A DNA stretch of 64,000 nt from JAOUGY01 sp963792365. GTDB taxonomy: Bacteria; Actinomycetota; Acidimicrobiia; Spongiisociales; ZC4RG35. The stretch's first letter is position 1, and every line of letters begins with the position of its first letter. Under the pieces are notes generated by a model. The model did not search any database and was not told where the DNA came from. It saw only the letters and a program-made list of their open reading frames with translations. The stretch is from contig CAWBVW010000004.1 in assembly GCA_963792365.1 (NCBI GenBank), forward strand, positions 372,001-436,000, in the 5' to 3' direction. Position numbers and translations under genes: made by a program. Of this stretch, positions 17,690 to 26,027 are shown piece by piece.

Positions 17690-19201
17690 ATGACGGAGCA
17701 GATCGGGGCCAGGACGCTCTACCCTGTCGCCGTGCGAGCTCCCGACGGCCTGCTTTCGCCCCGATACCTCCGTGCGTCGATCGCGATCTACACGACGGTG
17801 GCGCTCGTTGCGTTCGAGGGAACCGCCGTGGCAGCCGCCCTCCCGCAACTCACCGGAGATCTCGGTCAGATCGGCCTCCTTCCGTGGACCGTCACGGCGT
17901 TTCTCTTCACATCGGGTGTATCCACCGTGATGGCAGGTCCGATCATCGACACACTCGGCACCGCCCGGGTCTTCCGATTGGCGGTAGCGGTGTTCTCGCT
18001 CGCAGGCTTCGCCGCCGGGCTCGCCTCGTCGATGCCCCTTCTCGTCGGCATCCGACTCGTACAAGGCATCGGCGCCGGCATGGTCGTGGCGGTCGGTCTC
18101 GCCGCCACATCCCTCGTGTATCCGGGCCGTCTGAGCGGTCGAGCGTTTGCCGCCAACTCCACGGTGTGGGGAGTGATGGGTGCCGCAGCTCCTGCCCTCG
18201 CAGCCCTCTTGTTGAGCGTCGCTTCGTGGCGTTGGATCTTCTTCATCAACCTGCCGCTCGGCATCACCGCCCTTGCGGCTGGATGGAAAGCCTTGCCCAG
18301 CGCCGAGTCGGACGAGCCACTCCGATTGGATCTCCGTGGATCTGCGCTGGTGGCGGTCTTCACCATCACGACGTTGTTGGCGGTGGACCAGCTTTCCTGG
18401 ACGTCGTTGGGATGGATGGCAGCGGCGATCGCATCGATCGTGCTCTACGTCCGCCATGCCCGCTCCATCGCACAACCCGTCGTTCGCACGACCCACGTGT
18501 TTGCTCTTCCGTATTCGATGATCGGATTGACCGTCGCCGCAATGATCACCGCCGCATTCTCCGCCAACGTCTACGTGACGTTGTTCGTCTCCGCCGGCAG
18601 AGGGGCCGGTGCCTCCCTCACCGCCTGGTCGGTCTTCTTCTTCACCATCGGCTGGACCGCGGGTGCGAACCTCTCGAGCCGCCTCCTGGACCGCATGGCG
18701 GAGACGAGCGTGATGCGGATCGGTACCTGGTTCACCACTCCGGGCCTTGCGCTTGCATCTCTCGTCGTGTGGACCGGGTTGCATCTCGCGGGGCTCTTCG
18801 CCGGTCTGTTCGCCGCCGGCGTCGGAATCGGGCTTGCGACCAATGCCGCCCTCACTCTGCTGAGGGCCTTGACCCCAGTCGCTCAGATCGGGAGAGCCAC
18901 CTCCGCCCACCAATTCATCCGTAACCAGGGCTTCACGCTTGGCTCGGCGCTGGGTGGCTCAGTGCTCCTGTTCGTGATCGCCGCCCAGTTGGGAACCGTC
19001 GAACCCGTCCAACAGCTTCTGGCGGGAGAGAGCACTGCCGTCACCAGCGGAGTATCCGAGGCCGTGTCCTCGGGATATGGCTGGACCCTGGCAGTCGGGG
19101 TTGTCATCTCGGCGCTGTCGGTGGTGCCCCTCCGGATCCTCAGGAATCACCTTGCGGGCGCTCGCGCCGAGGCCGACGAGGTGCGACGGCGCCAGGACTG
19201 A
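17690..19201 (+). CDS. MFS transporter, DHA2-like (14 membrane segments)
   Basis: The 503-residue protein shows about 14 hydrophobic segments, as in the DHA2 drug:proton antiporters. The segment GPIIDTLGTARVFRLAV occupies the place of motif A (loop 2-3), and RLVQGIGAGM that of motif B in helix 4. The start chosen is the ATG at 17690, since the 19 codons upstream do not look like a membrane protein N-terminus. It is divergent from the haloperoxidase gene, so it may export a halogenated product or toxic oxidant; that link is inference only. Confidence 0.9.
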   Translation: MTEQIGARTLYPVAVRAPDGLLSPRYLRASIAIYTTVALVAFEGTAVAAALPQLTGDLGQIGLLPWTVTAFLFTSGVSTVMAGPIIDTLGTARVFRLAVAVFSLAGFAAGLASSMPLLVGIRLVQGIGAGMVVAVGLAATSLVYPGRLSGRAFAANSTVWGVMGAAAPALAALLLSVASWRWIFFINLPLGITALAAGWKALPSAESDEPLRLDLRGSALVAVFTITTLLAVDQLSWTSLGWMAAAIASIVLYVRHARSIAQPVVRTTHVFALPYSMIGLTVAAMITAAFSANVYVTLFVSAGRGAGASLTAWSVFFFTIGWTAGANLSSRLLDRMAETSVMRIGTWFTTPGLALASLVVWTGLHLAGLFAGLFAAGVGIGLATNAALTLLRALTPVAQIGRATSAHQFIRNQGFTLGSALGGSVLLFVIAAQLGTVEPVQQLLAGESTAVTSGVSEAVSSGYGWTLAVGVVISALSVVPLRILRNHLAGARAEADEVRRRQD

Positions 19202-19269
19202 GCCAACGCGCAAGTGCCCTGACCGCGGGGCCTGACACCACCGGCGCTCTCGCGGGCCGCGTCGAATGC

Positions 19270-20010
19270 TCACACCATCGTCAAGCCGCCCGAGACGCTG
19301 AGGGTCTGACCCGTGATGTGTCCGGCATCGTCAGACGCCAGGAATGCGATCGACCGGGCAATGTCGTCGGCTGTGGCCAGCTTGCGGAGCGGTGTCTGCT
19401 TGACCATCGCATCGAGGATCTTCTCCGAGTCCGGGCCGAAGATCTGCAGGAACGGGGTGTCCGTGGGTCCCGGTGCTACGCAGTTGACCCTGATGTGATG
19501 GCGTGAAACCTCGCGAGCCAGCGCCTTGGCGAAGGCGATCACTCCTCCCTTCGCGCCGGAGTAAACCGCTTCCCCCGACGATCCCACGCGCCCGGCATCC
19601 GAGGCGACGAACACCATGGCGCCGCCATCGTTCTCGATCATTCCCGGGAGCACGGCGTGAGCGACCGCGATCGGACCGCGCAGGTTGACGGCCAGCACCC
19701 GATCCCAGAATTCTGGATCGGTCTCGACGAATCGAGAGATACGATCCCACCCCGCAGCCTGAACCATGACCTCGATCGACCCGAACGCCGACTCCACGTC
19801 CGCAACCATGGCCTTGACCGAGGGCGGATCTGCAAGATCGACCTCGAAGGACTCAGACCCTGGGAGCCCGACGGCCACGTGCCGGGCCATCTCGACATCG
19901 AGGTCGGCGACCGCCACCCGCGCACCCTCGTTCGAGAGGCGCGCGGCGGTGGCTCGACCGATGCCCGATGCACCCCCGACCACCAAGGCAACCCGACCTT
20001 CGAAGCGCAT
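19270..20010 (-). CDS. Short-chain dehydrogenase/reductase
   Basis: The 246-residue protein is a classical SDR. It has the Rossmann GGASGIGRA motif near residue 13, VADLDVE (an Asp after beta-2, favouring NAD), AAG and the catalytic YSGAKGG with Ser upstream. It resembles the 3-hydroxyacyl-CoA or 2-hydroxycyclohexane-CoA dehydrogenases (BadH-like) more than FabG, but this is uncertain. The ATG at 20010 lies only 20 bp from the ATG of the divergent enoyl-CoA hydratase gene, which supports a joint role in acyl-CoA breakdown. Confidence 0.92.
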   Translation of the reverse strand: MRFEGRVALVVGGASGIGRATAARLSNEGARVAVADLDVEMARHVAVGLPGSESFEVDLADPPSVKAMVADVESAFGSIEVMVQAAGWDRISRFVETDPEFWDRVLAVNLRGPIAVAHAVLPGMIENDGGAMVFVASDAGRVGSSGEAVYSGAKGGVIAFAKALAREVSRHHIRVNCVAPGPTDTPFLQIFGPDSEKILDAMVKQTPLRKLATADDIARSIAFLASDDAGHITGQTLSVSGGLTMV

Positions 20011-20030
20011 GGTCGGTACCGTACCCAGCG

Positions 20031-20822
20031 ATGCTCGATCCTGCTCGATACCCAACGCTCCGATTCGAGCGGCCGTCCGACGGCGTACTCGAGATCGTGC
20101 TCGACAACCCGCCGATGAACTCGGTGGGCATCGACGGCCATCGCGACCTCGCCAACGTGTGGGTGGACGTCGACGCGGACGACTCCGTTCGGGCCGTGCT
20201 GCTACGCGGTGAAGGGCGAGCGTTCTCCGCAGGCGGGGACTTCGACCTGCTCGCGGCGATCGTCGACGATCCTGGCTTCGGCGCCCGCATCATGAAGGAA
20301 GCCGGCGATTTGGTCCGCAATGTCGTCGAGTGCTCCAAGCCGATCGTCTCGGCCATCAACGGTGCCGCGGTGGGAGCGGGCCTCGCCGCCGCAATGCTCG
20401 CCGACATCCCCATCGCCGGGAGGTCCGCCAAGATCCTCGACGGGCACGTGAAGCTCGGGGTTGCGGCCGGGGATCATGCCGTCGTGATCTGGCCGCTTCT
20501 GATGGGCATGGCCAAGGCCAAGTACTACTTGCTGACGAACGAACCGCTGACCGGCGAGGAGGCCGAGCGGATCGGCCTCGTCGCCAAGGTCGTCGACGAC
20601 GACCGGCTCTATGACGAGTCCCTCCGCATCACGACCGAGCTCGCAGCCGGCAGTCAAACCGCCATCTCGTGGACGAAGCGCTCCCTGAACCACTGGCTGC
20701 GCTCCGCCTACCCGGCGTTCGACGCCTCCCTGGCGCTCGAGTTCCTCGGCTTCCGCGGTCCCGACGTGGCAGAAGGAATCGCCGCCGTGAAGGAGAAACG
20801 GGCACCGCGCTTCGAGCCGTGA
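20031..20822 (+). CDS. Enoyl-CoA hydratase/isomerase family protein
   Basis: The 263-residue crotonase-fold protein has LRGEGRAFSAGGDFDLL and INGAAVGAGLAAAMLADI, the two backbone segments that form the oxyanion hole. HVKLGVAAGDHAVVIWPLLM replaces the segment that normally holds the catalytic Glu pair, so hydration may not be its reaction. The C-terminal helices are complete. It faces the SDR gene with only 20 bp between the start codons. Substrate unknown. Confidence 0.92.
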   Translation: MLDPARYPTLRFERPSDGVLEIVLDNPPMNSVGIDGHRDLANVWVDVDADDSVRAVLLRGEGRAFSAGGDFDLLAAIVDDPGFGARIMKEAGDLVRNVVECSKPIVSAINGAAVGAGLAAAMLADIPIAGRSAKILDGHVKLGVAAGDHAVVIWPLLMGMAKAKYYLLTNEPLTGEEAERIGLVAKVVDDDRLYDESLRITTELAAGSQTAISWTKRSLNHWLRSAYPAFDASLALEFLGFRGPDVAEGIAAVKEKRAPRFEP

Positions 20823-21031
20823 TCGAGCACCCAGGTGCGCTCACTCATCAAACAGCAGTCCCTTCGACATCTGGCGCGTCTGACGCAGCAGATTGGCTCC
20901 TCTCTGTCAAGTGAGAGGGGTTCGGGGTGGGCAGGTGAGGACGTCTGGTGGCGTTGAAGCCTTCCGCGTGATCAGCTGTTCGCCTCGGTGCTGATGCTTT
21001 GGTGTGGCCACACCCCGAACCGGTTCTGAGC
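20823..21031. other. Non-coding flank of the IS110-type element
   Basis: No gene is seen. This stretch probably includes the 3' non-coding end of the IS110-type element, but such elements lack clear terminal inverted repeats and I could not fix the boundary. Confidence 0.4.
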
Positions 21032-21669
21032 CTAGACGGGGCTGGTTCGGGGCTTCTTGGGTTGTCCGTCGCGGCGGAGCGTTTCGGGTGATCGGTAGGA
21101 GGGGTAATCACCGCGGGAAGAGGGCCAGCGGGGCCAGGTCTGGTCCTGTTGTTGGTCGGTTTCGCGGTCGAGTTGGAGTTGACGGTATATGGCGTCGCTG
21201 ATGCGCCGTTTCAGACATCGGAGCGCTTCTCGTCTGCTCTTGCCTTCGCTGAGCTTGCGCTGGTAGTAGGCACGGCCTGGGGTGTCGAAGCGGATCTGGG
21301 TTATGGCAGCGACGTGGATGGCGTGGTTGAGTTGCCGATTCCCGGACCGGCTCAGTCGGTGTCGGTTGATGTCGCCCGATGACACCGCGATGGGGGCTGT
21401 GCCGGTGTAGCTGGCAAAGTGGTTGCGGGTTGGGAACCGGGACACGTCACCGACCTCCCCGAGGATGAGACCGGCGTTGAGAGTCCCGACCCCGTAGATC
21501 CGGGTGAGGGTGGTGTCAGAGTCTTTGACTGCTGCCTGGATCTGCAACATGATCTGGTCGAGGCGACGATCGAACCGCTTGATGTCTTCGATGTGGTCGA
21601 GGGCGAGTTCGACCCGCATCAGCCCAGCAGCATCAGACACATTCAGCCCGTTGACCAGGGCTTTGGGGG
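21032..21669 (-). pseudogene. IS110 transposase, C-terminal part
   Basis: The reading frame continues from the junction at 21669 (TPKALVNGLNVSDAAGLM) to the stop at 21032. It carries the Transposase_20 domain, with IYGVGTLNAGLILGEVGDVS and the Ser-containing FASYTGTAPIAVSSGDINRH, in which a Ser is catalytic in this family. The N-terminal DEDD domain is missing here and lies at 24645-25127, so this piece alone is inactive. Confidence 0.9.
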
Positions 21670-21721
21670 TGTCTAATGGATTGTGTAAGGGGTTGGGTCA
21701 TGACCTGATTGGAGGACAGTT

Positions 21722-21863
21722 GTGACCTTGAAGAAGTTCGATCCGGAGCGTGAGGAGCGTCGCCGCCAGCAGGCAGAGATCGCCGATTCGTTGAAGGAGT
21801 CCGGGGCGTTGGATGAGATCTTCGCCCGGATCGACGCGGGTGAACCGTTGACGGGACATGAGG
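21722..21863 (+). pseudogene. IS256 transposase, N-terminal part
   Basis: A GTG at 21722, preceded by GGAGG at 21711-21715, opens a frame of 47 codons ending in AGEPLTGHE. The segment fits the N-terminal region of mutator-type transposases just before the conserved GLL block. The frame is broken by the IS3-like element at 21864 and resumes at 23389 with E-GLLKGM when the 4-bp duplication is removed. Confidence 0.85.
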
Positions 21864-21909
21864 TGAGGCGTTTCTGACTCTTTGATAGAGGTGGCCGGAT
21901 TCCTAACCC
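21864..21909 (+). repeat. Terminal inverted repeat of the IS3-like element (left)
   Basis: Pairs with 23343-23388. The shared core blocks are CTGACT, TGATAGAG, CCGG and TTCCTAACCC. Confidence 0.85.
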
Positions 21910-21912
21910 GTT

Positions 21913-22977
21913 TCATGGTCGGGTCTCGGGCGGGTTGTTTCTGTTGTAGTCGATCCGTTGTGTGCGTGCGTTCTTCATCCCGATTGATCGTCTGCGTCGG
22001 ATGGCGGGGCCTCGGCCGGAGTGCTCGTCATCGGGTGTTACGTAGCCGATGGCTTCGTGGAGTCGGACGGTGTTGTATTCGACCCGCACCCTGTCGAGCT
22101 CGATGTCGAGGACGGCGGGGTCGGTGATCCTGGTCAGGTGGGGCCATTCGCATTTGAGATGCCCGAAGAACGACTCGATGGGTGCCTGGTCGGTGGGAGT
22201 GTGTGGCCTGCCGTGATGTTGGACGATGGCCATGAGCGCCATGAAGGTGCGGGTGTCGCCCGCTTTCATCTCGGGTCCGTTATCCGACCACGCCACCAAC
22301 ACCGGACCCTGTTGGTCCTCGACGCTCGGATACGGTCGCCTGAGGGGTCGGCCCTCGGGGTCGAGCAGCCCCTGGGACTCCAGCGCCAGGCTGAACAGCA
22401 ACTGGACTTGGGTGGAGGTCTGTTCGGTGGTGACCAGGGTCTCGATCCAGAACCGGGAGACGACATCGACGATCGCATAGACCGACCGGTCGGCACGAGT
22501 GAAATGGGTGGCATCCCAGATCCAGATCCGGTTGGGTTCCCAGGGGACCTCCGGCAGCGCCGGGGCCGGCCGGACCGGTCGGGGCGGCTCACCGGGCAAC
22601 CTCACTCCAGCAATATTGGTGATACGTAACAATGTCGAAGGAGACACAAACACTCGTCCCAGATACGAACCTCGATACGCCAGCTTGCGGTGGGTCCGGT
22701 CGGTGGGTCCCCACTCTTCGACCAGTTCCAACACGGCGTGGCGTTCCCAATCGAGGATCCGATGCACAGGGTTGCCGCCCGGAGCGAGATCTTCGAGCGT
22801 GCCAAGACCACGGCGGCGGGCACGCCACCGATGCACCCTCACATCAGAGATCTCGAGAACCCGGCATGCCCGGGCATGAGACCAGCCGGAATCGGTGGCC
22901 TGGTCGATCAGCTTGATGAGGCCCTCTTTGACCTCGCCTGAACAACGGAGCGGGACCCGGGCGAGGTTCAGGCCCAA
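21913..22977 (-). CDS. IS3-like OrfB, DDE integrase domain
   Basis: The 354-residue frame has an N-terminal helix-turn-helix-like segment and the rve integrase core with the DDE triad: IWIWDATHFT, AWSDNGPEMK and APIESFFGHLK. It is in the -1 frame relative to OrfA and overlaps it by 10 bp, so it is probably made as an OrfAB fusion by ribosomal frameshifting. The listed TTG start inside the overlap may not be used. The gene appears intact. Confidence 0.92.
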   Translation of the reverse strand: MGLNLARVPLRCSGEVKEGLIKLIDQATDSGWSHARACRVLEISDVRVHRWRARRRGLGTLEDLAPGGNPVHRILDWERHAVLELVEEWGPTDRTHRKLAYRGSYLGRVFVSPSTLLRITNIAGVRLPGEPPRPVRPAPALPEVPWEPNRIWIWDATHFTRADRSVYAIVDVVSRFWIETLVTTEQTSTQVQLLFSLALESQGLLDPEGRPLRRPYPSVEDQQGPVLVAWSDNGPEMKAGDTRTFMALMAIVQHHGRPHTPTDQAPIESFFGHLKCEWPHLTRITDPAVLDIELDRVRVEYNTVRLHEAIGYVTPDDEHSGRGPAIRRRRSIGMKNARTQRIDYNRNNPPETRP

Positions 22978-23300
22978 CGCGATTTTCCTCGGATCAACGC
23001 CAACTCGATCGCCTGTTCCTTGATCGCCTCGGTCAACCGGCCGATCTCGGCTCTCAGCATCTCGACCTCCACGTCACGAGGATCCCGGGACCCGCCCGGC
23101 CGAGACGAAGCAAACGCTGCCAACGCAGCGTCCTTGGCATCGCGTCGGAGCTTGATCACCACCGACGTGTCCACCCCCCACTTACGGGCCGCGTCCGACT
23201 GGGTCAGCTCCCGGGACGTCACCTCCAAGAACGCCTCCCACTTCTCCTCCGGTGTCAACAGCCGCCGCTTACGACGACCAGGAACCGTCTGATCACTCAT
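22968..23300 (-). CDS. IS3-like OrfA, HTH protein
   Basis: The 110-residue protein has an N-terminal helix-turn-helix (LTQSDAARKWGVDTSVVIKL) and a C-terminal coiled coil (VEVEMLRAEIGRLTEAIKEQ), as in OrfA proteins that bind element ends and give multimers. Near its end the codons GGA AAA TCG form an A-AAA slip site (T run at 22983-22986 on the plus strand), from which a -1 slip enters OrfB. Confidence 0.9.
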   Translation of the reverse strand: MSDQTVPGRRKRRLLTPEEKWEAFLEVTSRELTQSDAARKWGVDTSVVIKLRRDAKDAALAAFASSRPGGSRDPRDVEVEMLRAEIGRLTEAIKEQAIELALIRGKSRWA

Positions 23301-23342
23301 CCCATACCCTCCTCAGGGTCAGGCCCACAGCCTCCCATCGAT

Positions 23343-23388
23343 GGGTTAGGAACCGGCGGATCTCTATCACGAAGTCAGACGCAGGTGA
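23343..23388 (-). repeat. Terminal inverted repeat of the IS3-like element (right)
   Basis: Pairs with 21864-21909, the left end of the same element. GAGG follows directly at 23389. Confidence 0.85.
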
Positions 23389-24606
23389 GAGGGTCTGTTG
23401 AAGGGGATGTTGAAAGCGTCGCTGGAACGCGGTTTGGATGTTGAACTGTCGGATCATGTCGGTTACGACCGTGGCGATCCGGACGCGACCATGTTCTCGA
23501 ACTCCCGCAACGGCACGTTCCCCAAGACGGTGGCGAGCGAGGTCGGCGACATCGAGTTGGCGGTTCCGCGTGACCGCAACGGCACGTTCACGCCGATGCT
23601 GGTCCCCAAAGGCAATCGCCGTCTCGATGGGCTCGACGCCATGATCGTGTCGCTGTATGCGGGTGGGATGACGATCCGTGATATCGGCCATCACCTTGCC
23701 TCGACGATCGGTACCGAACTCAGCCACGAGACGATCTCCAAGGTCACCGACGCCGTCTGCGACGAAGTGCTGGCGTGGCAGTCCCGGCCACTCGAGGCGT
23801 TGTATCCAGTGATCTACCTCGACGCCATCATCGTCAAGGTCCGTGACGGCGGCCACGTGCGGAACAAGGCCGCCCACCTCGCGGTCGGGGTCGACATGGA
23901 CGGCGTCAAACATGTGTTGGGGATCTGGGTCCAAGCCAGCGAGGGCGCCAAGTTCTGGGCGTCGGTATGCGCCGAGCTCGCCAACCGAGGCGTCAAAGAC
24001 GTGCTGATCGTGTGCTGCGACGGGCTTACCGGGTTCCCCGAAGCGATCGAGGCGACCTGGCCGCAAGCGACCGTGCAGACCTGTGTCGTGCATCTGATCC
24101 GGGCGGCGATGCGGTTCGTCAACTACAAGGATCGCAAGAGGGTCGCCGCGGCGCTCAAGCCGATCTACCAGGCCGCCAACGAGGACGCCGCCCTAGCCGA
24201 GTTGGACGCCTTCGAAGCCTCCGATCTGGGCGGGAAGTATCCATCGACGGTGAAGGCGTTCCGTGACGCATGGGACCGGTTCACACCATTCCTGGCGTTC
24301 CCGCCGGCGCTGCGAAGGGTGATCTACACCACAAACTCGATCGAGTCGCTGAACTATCAGCTCCGCAAGGTCACCAAGAACCGCGGTCACTTCCCCAATG
24401 ATCTCGCTGCCGTGAAGCTGCTGTGGCTGGCGATCTGCAACATCGAAGACAAGCGGGCACGTGAACGCGCCCGAGAACGCGGGCTACCCGCCAACCAGCG
24501 CAAGGCCTCCGGCCGCCTCGTCGAGGGCCAGATCACCACCAACTGGAAACAAGCCCTCGAACAACTCTCCCTCGTCTACCCCGACCGCATCAACCCCCAC
24601 CTATGA
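23389..24606 (+). pseudogene. IS256 transposase, main part
   Basis: The frame resumes at 23389 (E-GLLKGMLKASLERGLDVEL) and ends at 24606. It holds the whole mutator DDE core: YPVIYLDAIIVKVRDGG, VLIVCCDGLTGFPEAI and IYTTNSIESLN. A TGA lies directly before the resumed frame in the inserted element, so only an internal TTG at 23398 could start it. With the 47 upstream codons the protein would be about 451 residues. It lacks only the N-terminal segment but is separated from its own start and promoter. Confidence 0.9.
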
Positions 24607-24644
24607 ACACCACGACCCAGCCCGCTTACACAAACAACTTGACA

Positions 24645-25127
24645 GGCTCCGGGGACCAGTTCGCGGATCAGCCGATGCAGCCGACACACCGACTGGGTCC
24701 TCGATGCGACCAACTCGTGGCGCCGATCCGACAACAGCTTCAACGCCACGTTGGCGTCATCGCGACGCACCATCCGCAGATGCTTGCTGTGCAGAGCTGC
24801 CCGAGCAATAGCCACCGCGTCAGCCCCATCCGTCTTGTTGCCATGCCCCGTCGAGTAGACCCGGACCCGTGTCGCCAGCTTCGCCGGGACATCTATCACT
24901 GTCTCACCGGCGGCGACCAGCCGCTGCGCCACACTGCGTCCGATACCGTTCGCGCCCTCAACAGCCCACACCCGGGTAGGGAAACCCGCCACCGCCGCAA
25001 GCATCTCAACCATGCCCTCAGCCGTGTTATCGAACCGACACCGCACAAGGAGTGTCTCATCCCGATCCAACACAGCAATCGTGTTCGACGCCTTGTGCGG
25101 ATCGAGACCCACAATCATCTCAGTCAT
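24645..25127 (-). pseudogene. IS110 transposase, N-terminal part
   Basis: From the ATG at 25127 the frame encodes the RuvC-like DEDD domain: MIVGLDPHKASNTIAVLD with the first Asp, WAVEGANGIG with Glu, and GNKTDGADAVAIARAAL with the Asp pair. It runs to LIRELVPGA and then into IS256 sequence. The C-terminal part is at 21032-21669. Apart from the insertion no other damage is visible. Confidence 0.9.
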
Positions 25128-25415
25128 TGCCCTCTCCTCCTCGTCCTTGTTGTCCTGACGGTGGACGGGACGGGCAATGCCTCTTCGAGCAGAGCAGACC
25201 TCTCTTCAGCCACACCCCATCCGGAGTCCAGGCCGCCAGCCATTCAAGAGCCACAACCCGAACCCGGGCCGGGCAGCCGGTTCACGAGCGAGCCATCCAG
25301 GACCCCGACCCGAAGACTCGCCGAGCCCCCGAATCACGTCCAGTTCTAACAAGAGGCCGGTTCCGGAGCGAGAATGCCCACCGGGCACGCCCGAGATCGG
25401 CACGTACGAGTGCGC
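25128..25415. other. Non-coding stretch between IS110 and vapC
   Basis: No gene is seen. It probably contains the 5' non-coding end of the IS110-type element, and near its end the first copy of the 18-bp repeat that also lies beyond vapB. Confidence 0.5.
25356..25373 (+). repeat. 18-bp direct repeat, copy 1 (flanks vapBC)
   Basis: CCGGTTCCGGAGCGAGAA is identical at 26010-26027. Likeness extends loosely for about 45 bp, with a shared GATCGGCA at 25395 and 26051. The copies enclose the vapBC genes. Confidence 0.8.
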
Positions 25416-25772
25416 CTACAGGTCCCTCACCCGGAGGCTGCGCACCGGCTCGAAGTCTGATCGGTTCCTGGTAGCGAGACCCAGACCGTGCTCGATCGCC
25501 GTCGCCGCGATGAGGGCGTCGGGAAGCCGAATCCCGGCCTCTCGACGGATACGTCCGGCGCGTTCCGCCACCTTGCGGTCGACCGGGATCTCCCGGAATG
25601 GTGCAAGAAGGGTGCTGACCAGATTGGAGGCAGTGTTGCCGGCGAAGAGCTCGGCTCGGGTGATGACCGAGTAGTGGAGGCGGTGACGGCCGGGAGCGAG
25701 CTGTCGGGCGCCTCGGAGGTGATCGATGAAGACATCGGTGTCGACGAGGATGTCAGCCACGATCCCATTCAT
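25416..25772 (-). CDS. vapC: VapC-type PIN-domain ribonuclease toxin
   Basis: The 118-residue protein is a PIN-domain RNase of the VapC type, which cleaves tRNA or rRNA when free of its antitoxin. The acidic residues of the metal site are seen in ILVDTDVFID (Asp11/13), RAELFAG (Glu) and RLPDALIAATA plus RNRSDF (Asp). Its ATG lies inside the end of the antitoxin gene, overlapping by 20 bp, as in many vapBC operons. A second start, GTG (VADIL), is four codons in. It sits next to the IS nest. Confidence 0.93.
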   Translation of the reverse strand: MNGIVADILVDTDVFIDHLRGARQLAPGRHRLHYSVITRAELFAGNTASNLVSTLLAPFREIPVDRKVAERAGRIRREAGIRLPDALIAATAIEHGLGLATRNRSDFEPVRSLRVRDL

Positions 25773-25974
25773 CCCGGCTCGGCACGGTGGCGTCCGGAAT
25801 TGCGCCGAAGGTGGCCGCCAGCGCCAGCTCGGGATCGGGTGTCTCGTCTTCGAAGTACGAATCGAGCGCCCGCCGGATGATCTCCGCCATCGTCACGCCT
25901 TCGGCTTCTGCGAGGGCGTCGATGCGTTGGCGCTGCTCCTCAGTGAGGTACACCTGCGTACGAGTGGCTGACAT
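25753..25974 (-). CDS. vapB: Ribbon-helix-helix antitoxin (VapB-like)
   Basis: The 73-residue protein starts RTQVYLTEEQRQRIDALA, a ribbon-helix-helix DNA-binding fold, and continues GVTMAEIIRRALDSYF. The acidic C-terminal tail would wrap the PIN toxin. Long open frame upstream of the ATG is not coding in character. A TATATT box only 8 bp before the ATG suggests a leaderless transcript, and a 9-bp direct repeat there is a likely autoregulatory operator. Confidence 0.9.
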   Translation of the reverse strand: MSATRTQVYLTEEQRQRIDALAEAEGVTMAEIIRRALDSYFEDETPDPELALAATFGAIPDATVPSRDEWDRG

Positions 25975-25993
25975 ACAGCACAATATACAGCAC
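25973..25993 (-). promoter_or_regulatory. vapBC promoter with 9-bp direct repeat
   Basis: ATACAGCAC occurs at 25973-25981 and 25985-25993, with 12-bp spacing between the start points. On the minus strand a TATATT box (25982-25987) lies between them, directly before the vapB ATG at 25974. A ribbon-helix-helix antitoxin would be expected to bind such a pair and block its own promoter. Confidence 0.6.
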
Positions 25994-26009
25994 GAATCCG
26001 CCCAGATCA

Positions 26010-26027
26010 CCGGTTCCGGAGCGAGAA
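26010..26027 (+). repeat. 18-bp direct repeat, copy 2 (flanks vapBC)
   Basis: Identical to 25356-25373; see that copy. It lies 36 bp upstream of the vapB start. The remaining DNA up to 26255 shows no gene. Confidence 0.8.

Larger units (their letters stand above)
21864..23388 (-). mobile_element. IS3-like element (1525 bp) with GAGG target duplication
   Basis: The element is flanked by GAGG at 21860-21863 and 23389-23392. Its ends form imperfect inverted repeats over about 46 bp (21864-21909 and 23343-23388) that share CTGACT, TGATAGAG and TTCCTAACCC. It has two overlapping minus-strand genes in the IS3 arrangement. Excising it with one GAGG restores the IS256 transposase frame exactly. Confidence 0.9.
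21670..24644 (+). mobile_element. IS256-family element inserted in the IS110 transposase
   Basis: Imperfect inverted repeats of about 33 bp mark the ends: 21670-21702 (TGTCTAATGGATTGTGTAAG) and 24611-24644 (on the minus strand TGTCAAGTTGTTTGTGTAAG). Removing the inner IS3-like element and one target copy leaves about 1446 bp, a normal IS256 size. No clear 8-9 bp target duplication is visible at the IS110 junctions. Confidence 0.85.
21032..25127 (-). mobile_element. IS110-family element, interrupted by an IS256/IS3 nest
   Basis: The two ends hold the C-terminal and N-terminal parts of one IS110-type transposase in the same orientation, separated by a 2975-bp insertion. Coordinates given are those of the coding ends; the element itself runs somewhat further on both sides. 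The combination of a RuvC-like DEDD N-terminal domain and a Transposase_20 C-terminal domain defines the family. Confidence 0.85.

Noticed and set aside
20031..20822. SDR and hydratase as a benzoate-degradation pair (BadH/BadK)
   Set aside because: The likeness is general to both superfamilies, the hydratase has an altered catalytic segment, and no other ring-degradation gene is near.
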